Assembly: GCF_017654505.1 (NCBI RefSeq)
Contig: NC_054538.1
Coordinates: 51,156,489 to 51,220,488, forward strand
Length of the DNA stretch: 64,000 nt
DNA from: Polyodon spathula
Taxonomy: Eukaryota; Chordata; Actinopteri; Acipenseriformes; Polyodontidae
Reading direction: 5' to 3'
Part shown: positions 49,723 through 60,875 of the stretch, one piece after another
How positions within the stretch are numbered: the first letter of the stretch is position 1
Layout: each line of letters begins with the position of its first letter
Translations under genes and position numbers: made by a program
The notes under the pieces: generated by a model
The model's input: the letters and a program-made list of their open reading frames with translations, nothing else
Database searches by the model: none
What the model was told of the DNA's origin: nothing

Positions 49723-50507
49723 CGTACCAGATTTAAATAGTTGTTTCCCTGATTTATTTTTCTTAGCGGAAGTTGTTTACCATGCAGGAGCAAGTGCAGT
49801 GCACTGTGTACCTCTAAATAACACTACACCAGGTTTTTTTCCTCTCTGTAAATTTGTGTTAATGAATAGTAAACTATAACCATTCTTTAAAATGTAAATT
49901 TTAAAATAACTTTGCTCACAGAAACAGGCCCCCCCATCGCATTGAAAAAAAGAAATGTAAGTCTATGGTTATTCTTAATATTATAGTGATTTTTTATGTG
50001 CTTATTTTTCATAAGCTATACTGTTTATTGCATGGTCCGCCAAGATAAAAAAAAAAAAAATCAGGTGATCCGTGAACAAAAAAGTTTGAGAACTACTGAT
50101 GCTCCACCCCAGTGCACTAGAGCGGCCATTTTGAAAAGAGCTTTGAAACAGCCTTTAAAGTTCTAAGTGTAAAAAAGTTGTCCTGATGTTAACAATGAGA
50201 AGAAAAATGACATTTAAGTTATTTAAACAGTTGTAGCAACACGTGGGGATGTATAACACTATATTTTTCGGAACCCCGCTACTTCTTTAAATGAAACACA
50301 TATCCATTTTTATTTATATTTAAGAGGAATGAAAGCCAAAAATGATCCTGGAACGATGCTGTAGCAGGGTGATTGCCCTGCACATGTGGAAATTAGTGTT
50401 GGTGTAATTTACATGGGGGAATGGGTTTATTGTGTGTGCATTTTGGAGTTGTTTTGTTTGATTAGTTGATTGTGTACAGACGGGCGCTTGATTGGGACTT
50501 GCTGAGA
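49723..50507. other. Intergenic DNA with a hAT-like terminus
   Basis: TGATCCGTGAACAAAAAAGT followed by TTGAGAACTACTG at 50066-50098 resembles the CAGTGGTTCTCAAACTTTTT-type terminal repeat of hAT elements, read as the right end. No matching left end or 8-bp duplication was found. The rest is unrecognised. Confidence 0.4.
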
Positions 50508-50835
50508 TATGACACAGGCACGGTTTTTGGGATGGAACCTCATAACAGTCTCGCATTTTGATTGGTCCATGTCTGTCACATGAATGTGTCATCACCCACA
50601 CTATTACAGTTTTGTTACAGGATACATTCATTTATCTCTAATGCAATCACAGTTTTTCATATAGACTGCCCCTGTTTTCATTTACGTCCCAAATTCTGGG
50701 CCGCTTTGCTTTCAGAAAACGTCAAAAATTCAACATTTTTTAATTCAGCCCAGTTTTTGGGGTATTCTGCTCAGCTGACAGCCGAGTTTCTAAGTCATGC
50801 AAGCGCAGTTTACCATAAACTGTATCGTGAATTCA
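50508..50835 (+). repeat. Uncharacterised dispersed repeat, copy A
   Basis: Matches the reverse complement of 63268-63885. Shared phrases: TTTTTGGGATGGAACC, TTTGATTGGTCCATGTCTGT, GTTACAGGATACATT, ATCTCTAATGCAATCACAGT, CCTGTTTTCATTTAC, CCCAAATTCTGGGC, and CAGCTGACAGCCGAGTTTCT. Compared with copy B it lacks about 220 bp after GTCACATGA and has fewer units of a GGCCCAGAATTT block. No coding region or known element ends. Confidence 0.75.
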
Positions 50836-51956
50836 TTTTAGAGTAACCCTTAGTACATGAATCAAAGTTAATGTATTTTTTACTCTCCCCAGAAAACTTT
50901 TTTTTATGAAGAAACAGAAATAAAATGTAAATGTTAAAAAAAAAAATTCTTATTACAATGAAGAAACTACATTGCACTGAGATAACTTTCCACAGTACTA
51001 GCACTGCTTTAGTGAATGAAACCTGAAACGCTAGGCTGAGAAACCGCTAGTAGAATAGAATGGGAAACTTGACTTACGCATGTACGGCATGGTACTGCAA
51101 GTGGGTTTTCATTTGATGTATGTGCGTACGTCATAGTGTTTAAATGTTTAAGCTTGAGACAAGTAAACATGTATTTGGATACTATCTCAAGACATTAATC
51201 TTACTACTGATCTAGGGTTTTACCACTATACCTTCTATCTTACCATAAAAAATACATTCACATTCAATTGTAATCAAAAGCTACACTGAACATATGAATA
51301 TGTTTTACAGTAATCATTGAATTTTGGCTATAAATGTGATTGATTCATTCGGCATAGATTTAAGATTTAGACAATATTCAATCGATTCTATTCAATGTTA
51401 TCATTATATCAGTACAGTTCAGCAGACAAAATCAAAACAAATAAATCTTGTTGAAAGCAATACTTTATTTCAAAGTTACAAAAATAAGACGTAGATTGCA
51501 TTGGATTGTAATAATCAATTAATTAATATTTAATATAGTACCCTTTGCAACAAGTTGCCACAGAGCGCTTCACATGGGCAAAACAAGAAAATATACATAC
51601 CAGTAAGCATTAGAAGCAGACCAACAAATTAGCATATACAATTAAATACATAAGTACGATGAAATAATAAAAAGAATAACATACAGTAAAAAGGTAATAG
51701 TCGTAGTTATGTATATGATAGATTATGAAAATATGTCTTCACTCTAGTTTGAACCCTATGCCACCTAATAGGAATGACTATAAATTGTGCATGTATCCAA
51801 CAACTTTCTATTTTAACACTTGTAATTTAATAATCATAAATCACAATACATCAACAGAAAAGTATTGAGTAGACCTTTCCTATGACATCCATTTCTTAAT
51901 ATGAGTGAGACAGGTAGTTGTGGTATTTGGAGATGTGGAATCATCTGGTTTTAGAG
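50836..51956. other. Intergenic DNA, nothing recognised
   Basis: AT-rich; no supported feature. Confidence 0.5.
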
Positions 51957-54545
51957 ATAGCTACACTTGTGTGTCATCGGCATAGCAATAAAAGTTTGCC
52001 CTGTGTCTACAGACAACATCACCCAGGGGGAGCATATACAGAGAAAACAAGATTGGCCAAAGAACAGAGCCCTGCGGGACACCACAAGTAACTCTAGATA
52101 AGGAAGAGGAGTCCTCCTCAATTTGAACATATTGTAACCTATTTGAAAGATAGGATTTAAACCAAGATAAGGAGCAACCTGACAGTCCTACAAGATTCTC
52201 ATGGCGATCAATTAAAACCGGACGGTCGATGGTGTCGAATGCTGCTCTTGGATGTAAAAGGATGAGGACAGAGGCAAGGCCTGAGTCAGAAGATAGCACA
52301 TTGTTTACCACTTCGATAAGGGTCATTTCAGTACTGACCAGGATGGAAACCTAACTCAAATTTGTCATATACAGTCGTAGTCAACAGTTTACACACTCGA
52401 GTAGAAATTTACAATTTCTAGAAATTTCTCGAAAGCATAATTATAGGAAAAATCTCTTGGATCTGGATGAGGAAAAGAAGTTACAAGAAACAATGTTTTA
52501 TTTCAGATGTGTTTTTGTAAAACTCTAATTGCAGAAATGCTAATCAAAAGTATTCATACTCTGCCAAGGAAAATGTAATTAATATCTAGCTGAGGCACCT
52601 TTAGCAATATAACCTCTTTTAAACGAGTAAGATATTTGTCAATGAGTTTTTGGCATGATTCTTTAGTTCTTCAACGCAAAATTGTTCCAGTTCATTTAAA
52701 TTCAGAGGACTTCTCTTGTGTACAGCCGCCTTCAACTCATACCAAAGATTGTCAATCGGATTTAGATTGGGACTTTGTCTAGGCCATTCCAGAACTTTTC
52801 AATTAGCATTTTTGTTGCATGGAGTTTTGCAAAAAAAAATGGCTGAAATAAATAATTGTAGACATCTATTTCTTGTAACTTTTTTCCTCATCCACAAAAG
52901 CCAAACTTTTGTTACAAAAGATTTTTTCCTAAAATTCTATGTTTTCAAGAAATTTCTAGAAATTATATATTTCCATTGGGGTATGTAAACTTCTGACTAC
53001 AACTGCATATTATGTGCTGCGAGCAGTAAGTTTAGTTGAGTTGCCACCACTCTAATACTTTTGATATAAAGGGAGATTGGAAATGGACCTAAAATTATTA
53101 AGACCTCCTGGATCCAAAGTAGGTTTTTTAAGCAGTGGTTTTACCACAGCAACCTTAAATGAGTCAGGAACAATGCAAGCTAAAAGGGAGCTATTGATAT
53201 TTAAAATAATAAAATCAATCTTAGATAATATTTTTTTTCAACAGTTTAGTAGGAATTGGGTCTAACAGGTAGTAGGTTTTGCCTTAATAACTAGATTAGT
53301 TAAATCTAGTTCGCTCAGTAAAGAAAAATAATCAAAAATGTGTTTTGGTGTAGCACGACTCAAGGAAGTAACAGTGTCAGTATTTTAATTTGAGTCATCG
53401 GATTTGCCCGCAATGTTTGATATCTAGTTTCTTATATCATCAGTTTTATTATTAAACTGATTCATAAAGCCATCCGTGTTTACTGTTACTGATGTTTTCT
53501 AGAAGGTTATTTTTGCTGGTTTGTGAGTTGAGTCATCGTGTTAAAAAGAAATTGAGGATTACTTTTATTTGTTTCATTACGTTTGAGTAATAAGTCGACC
53601 TGGCGGAAGATAACACAGCCTTGCAATTCATGACGTGTCTTTCCATGCAAGGTAAAAAAAAAAAAAAAAAAAAAAAACTGAAATTTTGTGGCTTTCCATC
53701 TACGTTCAAATTTACGACATGTTTGTTTGAGAACACGAGTTGTGTTATTGAACCAGGGGGAGAATCTTTTGAAAAACACTTATTTTTTAGTGGCGCTACA
53801 GTGTCCCAATATTGCTAAAGGTTGTGTTGTAATTATCTAGAAATACATCAACTAGATCAAGTGCGTGATTGTGGGTATGAGTTGAACCAGATACATACTG
53901 AGCAAAGCCCACAGACTAAAGTAAAATCAGGAAATTCTTTCCAAGGGGATCTCTCTTTACATCAACATGTACATTAAAGTCACCCAAGACAACAATTCTA
54001 TTGTGCTTCATAGCAAGGCTTGATAGAAGTTCGCTAACTCTGTCAAAAACAATAGAGTCCCACGACTGCTTTGCCTTTTGACAGTGTTCTGAACTTTTTC
54101 TTGAGAATCTCAGATTCTCTGAATCTAATATCGTTAGTGCCTACATGGATAATCACTGTAGATATTTGATCATGGTTTCCAGCCAATCATCCAGATTGTC
54201 TTCAATATTGAAAAATCTAGCACTAACTGACACTTTCTGTGAGGTTTTTTTAAGTGTTATATTTCTAATAATAGAGTCACCCATTATGAGCACTGTGCTA
54301 TCCACAGTTTTACATTTGCCAGGTTGGGTGAAATGTTGAAATCTATTTTTATCTTTAGCCTCCCGGACAGTGGTGCAGAAGAAATGCTCCTTGAACCTCT
54401 TTTGACAGACACCCAGCTATCCACTGGTTGCGATGAGCAGGCAGCTTGTTCATGCCACCCACTGGTATCCAAGGAGCCAGCTGAGGTGGACGATGGAATC
54501 CCAAGGTTCAAAGTATCAGTTAAGACAGAGAACAGATACAGGTAA
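51957..54545 (-). pseudogene. L2-type LINE with SGNH, endonuclease and RT remnants
   Basis: Read on the minus strand from the right. 54510-54060 carries an SGNH-esterase-like block: IMGDSIIRNITLKK (Gly-Asp-Ser) and VIIHVGTNDIRFRESEILKK (Gly-x-x-Asp), as in CR1/L2 ORF1-type regions. 54030-53960 has VVLGDFNVHVDV, the endonuclease C-terminal motif. 53780-53530 has PWFNN...LKQTCRKFERRWK, the EN-RT linker. 53190-53060 has VAVVKPLLKKPTLDPGGLNN, and after an inserted MITE, 52326-51961 has LLHPRAAFDTIDRP, WFKSYLSNRLQYVQI, VTCGVPQGSVLWPILFSLYM and CYADDTQV (catalytic YADD). Frameshifts, stops and loss of most of the endonuclease make it dead; the end beyond YADD is missing. Confidence 0.83.
52372..53005 (-). 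mobile_element. Internally deleted Tc1 element (MITE-like) inserted in the L2 LINE
   Basis: Left end CAGTCGTAGTCAACAGTTTA and right end (minus) CAGTTGTAGTCAGAAGTTTA. The repeats extend inward to AATTTCTAGAAATTTCT on both sides. TA precedes the left end. Between them is a short remnant of Tc1 C-terminus on the minus strand (complement of GATTTAGATTGGGACTTTGT and GGCCATTCCAGAACTTTT). 634 bp against about 1.6 kb. It interrupts the L2 reverse transcriptase. Confidence 0.88.
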
Positions 54546-54589
54546 GACAGAGCACCTATACAGGTATTGTTGTGAAACTTAAAGCTTGA

Positions 54590-54592
<3 letters not shown>

Positions 54593-54672
<80 letters not shown>

Positions 54673-54788
54673 CAGTCTTGCATTGAACATATTTTCTTGT
54701 CAGCTCTTCATTTTAAAAAACATATTTTGTATAAAATCATTCCTAAAATCGTACATGCTGACTACAGTAAACCATTACCAAAAGCATA

Positions 54789-54850
<62 letters not shown>
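54593..54850. repeat. Two (TA)n microsatellites
   Basis: TA tracts at 54593-54669 and 54791-54850, separated by about 120 bp of ordinary DNA. Ile/Tyr frames over them are artefacts. Confidence 0.95.
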
Positions 54851-54853
<3 letters not shown>

Positions 54854-56749
54854 AGAAGTCATAATTAATCTCTATAAGAATTGATGTACACAAACTGCCC
54901 TTCCTTTAAAGTTCACACAGTAGCTCCACTGAGCACACTCATTAATTTAAAGCACTAACATTGTACACATGGATAAATCATAGACAGTTGACGATATCCA
55001 AGCTTAAGCACTGTATTACTGGCACATAGTAGAAAACAGGCTTGTTTATATATGTTGTCATGCCTCTCTTGCTTGAATGTTCTTTGTGGTCCCGCTGCTG
55101 GAGGGGGAAGGCCTTCTATTAGAGTTTACAAGTATATCATCCTCCATGGACAACCACAAACAGCCAGCGTCCTTTTCAAACTGTCCTTCTCTAGACTGAT
55201 GCTCTCTCATTGACGCTTGTTCAGTTGTAATTAAGATTCTAAATATATTCAACTTTTAATAATGCATTACTATATTATATCATTAATTAAGGTTAATATT
55301 ACCTCATACTCAATTTAAACAGAATTAATCATACAATCAATTTATGCACAATGGCATTTCATAAGTTGTTTACCAGTAGTTACCAATCCTTAAAAGTGAA
55401 GATAGTAGAATCAGTCTCACAATGAAGAATTACTGTATATAGCTTTTTCCTCATGGTTAAAACATTTCCATTTAGAAACCTGTCTTCAGTTTGTAGTCCT
55501 CTTCAAGTTAAAGGGTTTTTGAAGAAAAAACAAGATGGCTTTTTCTTCAGGACTGCATATCCCATAATACAATGAAGCCTCACAACAAATGGTTTCCTCT
55601 TCCTGTACGCATCAATGCGGTTTGTTCCCAGTGATGTAACGCCAGCTTGAACAGATTTAAACAGTACTTCAGTATTAAGTAATTTTATTATTGTTCTGTT
55701 TACTACTACTTTGTGCAGTTTAGCATATTTTTACATTTGTAGTAACAGTCTTTTTATTCATCATTTCAAGTTGAAATGTTACAGCAATGTTGTTGAGTCT
55801 TTTTAGTGATTCAGTCCAATTGTACACACCTAGATGTTTCTGTGTAGCTTTTCCATTGAGAGTGTAGGTGTTCTTTTGCTTTGAGAGAGATAGAATTTCT
55901 TTGCAAGCTATTTATGCTTTGAGAGACTGATTTTCCATCTTGGAAGTATTTTTTATAATATTTGAGAATAGGTGTGTCTCTCTGATTATTGTCATTCAAT
56001 TGGTCAACTCTCCATCAGGTAATTTTATTGCCTGTTTTAAATGTAAGCAGATGACATCGTAACTTCATCTGAAAGATACCTCCCCATCTTCATTCAAACT
56101 ATGGGTCATAAATCTTACAAAGTGCATTTAGTTAAATACTCTTTTGTGAAATAACTTTTCCTATACCGTTACATAAACTAATTATCATTCTAATGAATTC
56201 ATTAAATTTTAATCAATTTGCTGAATGATAATTTTTTTAGTGATTTAAGTATGGCTTTTAATACACTACATTTTCAGTGTTTATAAATTTACAAGTTTAC
56301 AAGAATACTGTTTGTATACCAGTTAAGATATTTTACCATTTAAAACAATGTTAATTTAATTCTAAATTGAACCCTCTCCATCGTCCAGTAGATGGCACTA
56401 TTACTTTATTACCATATTTCATATGGAATACACACACACATTCCTCAGACATCGCGTCTGTTAACAGGTTCTGTTATTAGTTTCAAGATGCAAGGTGCAA
56501 AATCTGTTTGAAGCTTGGTACTTAAATCTGATAAACATCAGCATTTGTTTAGAAAGTTTCAGCCTGGTTGACCAATACAGCAGGAGTCATAGTCTTAGGT
56601 GGTATTCTAGTCCTATATGAGATTATCAAGATCTCTTTGTCTGAGTCATTTTAGGAGTTCAGTCAATGGGCATATTCTCATTTAAGCAAATGTAAATTAT
56701 ACTTTCTACATCGCATACTGACTGTCAGGATTCATAGGCACAGATCAAA
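54851..56749. other. Intergenic DNA, nothing recognised
   Basis: AT-rich; no gene or element supported. Confidence 0.5.
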
Positions 56750-57135
56750 ATCAGTTAGATATGTGTAATGCTGTGTAGACTGTTACCTTGGAAGACAAAG
56801 CAGCCATTACATCAGGAGAAGCAGCAACCACTGGTCCACAGATGGCAGTGAACTTATTCAATACCCTGTAATCAATTATTAATCTCCATGTACCATCTGG
56901 TTTATGGACTGGCCTTATGGGAGCATTAAAAGGAGGTAAACAACGTTTGATCACGTCCTGCTTTAGTGACTCCATGGTAGTTTGTATGTGTGCGACGGTC
57001 TCTCTTGAGTAGTTATATTGACACTTGAGAGGCTGATCCTTCCTACCTCTCCAATCGCACGTACCAGGTGCCCTGGCATGGCTCACCCTCTGCCTCTTGT
57101 TCTCTTTTGACAGGTGTCCCCCCAAGGCTCAGTCC
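56750..57135 (-). pseudogene. Endogenous-retrovirus-like pol fragment (RT N-terminal part)
   Basis: A minus frame of 124 codons (56751-57125) has the fingers region of a retrovirus-like reverse transcriptase: an RPVHKPDGTWRLIIDYRVLN block (P-V-x-K-P-D-G-T-W-R and D-Y-R-x-L-N) and a following VVAASPDVM segment. The catalytic YxDD part, RNase H and integrase are not present. The N-terminal part of the frame is not RT-like. It is an old fragment with no LTR attached on either side. A Gypsy-type origin is a less likely alternative. Confidence 0.72.
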
Positions 57136-57665
57136 CAGGCAGGGCTGGTGCAAGGATTTTTGCCACCCTAGTCAAACAAAAATGTACCGTCCTCTTTTTC
57201 ACTCGTTTTTAAAATTGTAATATATACTATGTGTACAGTACTGTACAGTACAGTACTGTAAAAAAGTATTTGCCCCCTGTCTGATTTTCTGCATTTTTGC
57301 TTATTTTTGACACTGAATGTTATCAGCTCTACAACCAAAATCTTAATATTAGATAAAAGGGACCCTGAGTGAACAAATAACACAACATTTTGATACTTAT
57401 TTCATTTATTTATTAAAGAAAGTTGCAAGTAATCGGCCCCTTAGACGCAATAACTGTTTACGGTACCTTTAGCAGCAATAACTGTAACCAAACGCTTCCT
57501 ATAGTTATTGATCAGTCTCTCACAGTGCCGTGGAGGAATTTTGGCCCACTCCATCATGCAGAATTGCTTCAACTCAGTGACATTTGTGGGTTTTCGAGCA
57601 TAAACTGCTCTTTTCAGGTCCTGCCACAACATCTCAATGGGGTTTAGGTCTGGACTTTGACTAGG

Positions 57666-57993
57666 TGTGGCAGAATGTGTGTAGTGGTGGTGTAAAATCA
57701 GGAGACTCCAGTTCAGTTTCTGTGCCTGGGGTTTTTATTTCCTTCCCCAGGTCAGGGAAAGCACAGTCAACAAAATACTAATTATAATAACAATAATAAT
57801 AATAAACAATAAGGAAGCCACATAAAGTGTAAAGGGTTGCAGTCCCAAACAATATATAAACAAACGAAAAACACTCCATCTTCCCTTTGCAATCCACGTC
57901 ACAGAAACAACATGCTCCCATGACCCATTAATGCTCTAGGATATAAAAGGAGAGGGGTTAGCTGGACCACAATAAAACGACCCGTTTGTTTGT

Positions 57994-58044
<51 letters not shown>

Positions 58045-58337
58045 CTCTGTCTCTCATTCTCTCTCTCTCTGTACCTTGCCAGAAGGAACAGAACCATGGG
58101 CCACAACCCCTTTGTACGCTCTGTCTCGTCCCGATTGGTCAGCGAGGGCAACCACCGTCAACGAATCCCTGATTGCCACCGTGCTTCCCGACCGGGTCAA
58201 TGACTTTGCGCACCGCGGCTCCGCCCCCTTTCCAGGTGGCCGACTTCCACCTCCCCTGGGGGTGACTGCTCCTCCTCCCTAACGTCCTCACCGGTCGGAA
58301 GGGAGATCTAAAACAAGAATCCATTCTCTTTGTCACA
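57666..58337 (-). mobile_element. Solo LTR 1 in the Tc1 element (672 bp), TSD CTAGG
   Basis: Plus-view edges TGTGGCAGAATG and TTGTCACA; CTAGG at 57661-57665 and 58338-58342. Likely minus orientation: in that reading a GC box (GGGGGCGGAGCC) and CCAAT box (GACCAATCGGG) lie upstream and AATAAAAACC lies near the 3' end. A TATAAAAGG at 57941-57949 reads on the plus strand, so orientation is not certain. Contains (TTTC)n at 57994-58044. Confidence 0.9.
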
Positions 58338-58827
58338 CTAGGCCATTCCAAAACTTTTAATTTCTTGTTCTTCAACCATTCTTGCTTGTGTGTTTCAGAT
58401 AATTATCTTGCTGCATGACACAGCTGCCCTTCACCTTGAGGTTCTTACTGTGGAATGCAGTGTTTGGTTTTTGCCAGACATAAGGGACCCATGTTGACCA
58501 AAAATTTTTGTCATCTGTCCATAGAACATTGTTCCAGATCTCTTGAGGATCATCCAGGTGCTTTTTGGCAAACTTGAGACAAGCATTCATGTTCTTCTTA
58601 GTGAGCAGCGGTTTCCGCCTTGCTACTCTGCCATGAAACCCATTTTTTGCCCTGTGTCTATCTGATGGTGGAGTCATGAACACTGGCCTTAGCCGAGGTG
58701 AGAGAGGCCTGCAGATCCCTGGATGTTGTTCTAGGCTGCTTTGTGACTTCCTGGACGATTTTACGCCTTGTTCTTGGAGAGATTTTGGCAGGATGGCCAC
58801 TCCTGGGAAGATTCACTACTGTCCCAA

Positions 58828-59449
58828 TGTCATAAAGACGGCCGGAGTGGGTGAAGTCAGACCAGAGCGAGGAAATAAATGACAGAGAGGTGTCGTTTGG
58901 TGGAACTGAGCGAATGTTTTCTTTCAGCATTTAACAAACAGAACAGAAAATAAAAAGGTTGTACAAACAAACACAAACACAGGACATGGCACACGTCGCC
59001 AAACAAAAAAGACAAACAAAACGGACTAGACAGACAAACACAGTGAGCAGATACTTTAACTATTCTTTTTAACTTTAACTATGCTTTTTATCTTTACCTC
59101 CGTCTCCAATTCCATTCTCCACTCACCGAACACCCAACCCCGGGTGGGTGAAAACATGTTGCTTTTATGCAGCTGTACCAAGACTCGATTGCTAATCAAT
59201 CATTCAATTGGAGTCTCGGTACAACTGCACATAAATTAATAAAGTGCAATTCTCCTTGCTCACATGTTACTTTTTACTTGCATGTGAAGTGCTGTGCAAT
59301 CCTAGTGCCTAAATACAAATATACATTTTAAACACTCGTGTTACACAGACCCGTTTATATCCCATGTACCAATGACTATACACCAACATTTAACACATCA
59401 CACGCAACATATAACAGAAAATACACACAGGGACGGGCACTTCGTCACA
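58828..59449 (-). mobile_element. Solo LTR 2 in the Tc1 element (622 bp), TSD CCCAA
   Basis: Minus-strand edges TGTGACGAAGTGCCC and GTCTTTATGACA. CCCAA at 58823-58827 and 59450-59454. TATA-like GCATAAAAGC (plus-view GCTTTTATGC near 59161-59170). An internal inverted pair (GAGTCTCGGTACAACTGCA versus CAGCTGTACCAAGACTCGAT) lies upstream of TATA. Same family as LTR 3 and as the LTRs at 47777 and 49401. Confidence 0.92.
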
Positions 59450-59766
59450 CCCAAACTTTCTCCATTTGGACAATATGGCTCTGACTGTAGTTTGGTGGAG
59501 CCCCAGAGCCTTAGAAAAGGCTTTCCAGACTGATAGACATCAACAACTTTTTTTTTTTTTCCGGAGGTCTTCAGGAATTTCTTTTGATCGTGGCACAATG
59601 TGCCTCTAGAACCTGTGTGCTGACAACTTCACTCTGATGGTAAGGGCCAAAGTTTGTCAGATTTATATTGGTCAGGGCTGGCCCAAATTAGGCCTGATTG
59701 TTAACCAAAGTATTCAAACAGCTGTCCCTAACTATCCCTTTAATTGGGTTGAGTTAACTAGGGGGG

Positions 59767-60356
59767 TGTCACAAAGACAGTTACGTCAGACCAGAAACCA
59801 GGAAATAAACAACAGAGCAGTGGAGTTTGGTGAAGCTGTGCGATTGGTACCACTCAGCATTTAATAATTAAACAAGCAGAAAATAAAAGGTTGCAAGACA
59901 AACAAAACACAGGACATGGCACTTTCGCCAAAATAGAGATAAACAAAACAGACTACACAGACAAACACGGTGAGCTTGTATTTTAACTATTCTTACTATT
60001 CTAACCTTCGTCTCTAATCCCGTTCTCCACTCACCAGACACACAACCCCGAATGAGTGAAAACATGCAGCTTTTATGCAGCTGTACCGAGACTCGATTGC
60101 TAATCAATCATTCAATTGGAGTCTCGGTACAACCACATGTGAATTAATAAAAGTGCAATTCCCCGTGCTCATATATTATTACTTTTTACTTGCATGTGAA
60201 ATCCTCATGCCTATATACAAAAATATACATTTTAAACACTTGTGCTCGCAACCCATATTTATATCCTGTGTATTTTATACATAAACACCAACATTAAACA
60301 CACTACATACAACAGAAAACATTTATAAACATAAAGAGGCGGGATACTCCACCACA
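59767..60356 (-). mobile_element. Solo LTR 3 in the Tc1 element (590 bp), TSD GGGGG
   Basis: Minus-strand edges TGTGGTGGAGTATCCCGCC and GTCTTTGTGACA. A G5 flanks both sides, within a G run, so its duplication is less certain. About 80% like LTR 2 by eye, with the same TATA-like box and inverted pair. Confidence 0.9.
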
Positions 60357-60383
60357 GGGGGGGCAGTAACTTTTTCACACCTG

Positions 60384-60875
60384 CAGATTGTATGTTTGAT
60401 TACCTTATACACCAAGCAAATGAAAGAAGTACCAAACTTTGGTGTCATTTTTTCTCTGAGACTCCTTGTAACTTGTAATGAACCACTGTGTTGTAAGCGA
60501 AACAAAATTCTGAGAGTTTCCTCTTCTCTTTCTTTCCTCCAACACTTTCACTCACTCTCATTCTTTTTCGAATCATTCTGGGCTCTTTCACCACTTCACA
60601 GATAGGCACTGTCTTTCAGCATTTAGCTCTGTCCCTCACAACCTCACTCCAGTTGAGTCTACATGCATTCTCTTGCCCTCCCCCCCAGTTACAGCCTTGG
60701 GTCCCACCCACCACACGCACGTGCACTCCATACGCACACATGCACGCACACACACACATACACACACTAACGACGTACACTGTACCCTTATAATACACAG
60801 AACACTAAAAGAGACACAACAAACAAGATAAACACAATCTCCAGGACGATGCATCGCCAGGGTCATTACTATATA
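60384..60875. other. Spacer between two Tc1 elements
   Basis: Contains a CA-rich stretch at 60712-60768 (ACACGCACGTGCAC...). No gene supported. Confidence 0.5.

Larger units (their letters stand above)
57441..59640 (-). pseudogene. Tc1-like transposase, split by two LTRs
   Basis: Minus strand, N- to C-terminus. 59598-59450: KKKKVVDVYQSGKPFLRLWG and YCPNGESLG (a decayed helix-turn-helix region). LTR 58828-59449 interrupts. 58827-58338: TVVNLPRSGHPAKISPR (GRPR-like AT-hook region), [29 protein letters not shown] (first Asp), [11 protein letters not shown], and QQDNYLKHTSK (second Asp). LTR 57666-58337 then interrupts. 57660-57441: [19 protein letters not shown] (Glu) and RLVTVIAAKGT. Several frameshifts occur besides the insertions. 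Confidence 0.85.
57251..60383 (-). mobile_element. Tc1/mariner element interrupted by three solo LTRs
   Basis: Left end CAGTACTGTAAAAAAGTATT (preceded by TA); right end (minus) CAGGTGTGAAAAAGTTACTG. Removing the LTRs at 57666-58337, 58828-59449 and 59767-60356 leaves about 1.25 kb, a normal Tc1 length. Host sequence is continuous across each LTR except for the 5-bp duplications. The transposase gene is on the minus strand. Confidence 0.9.
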
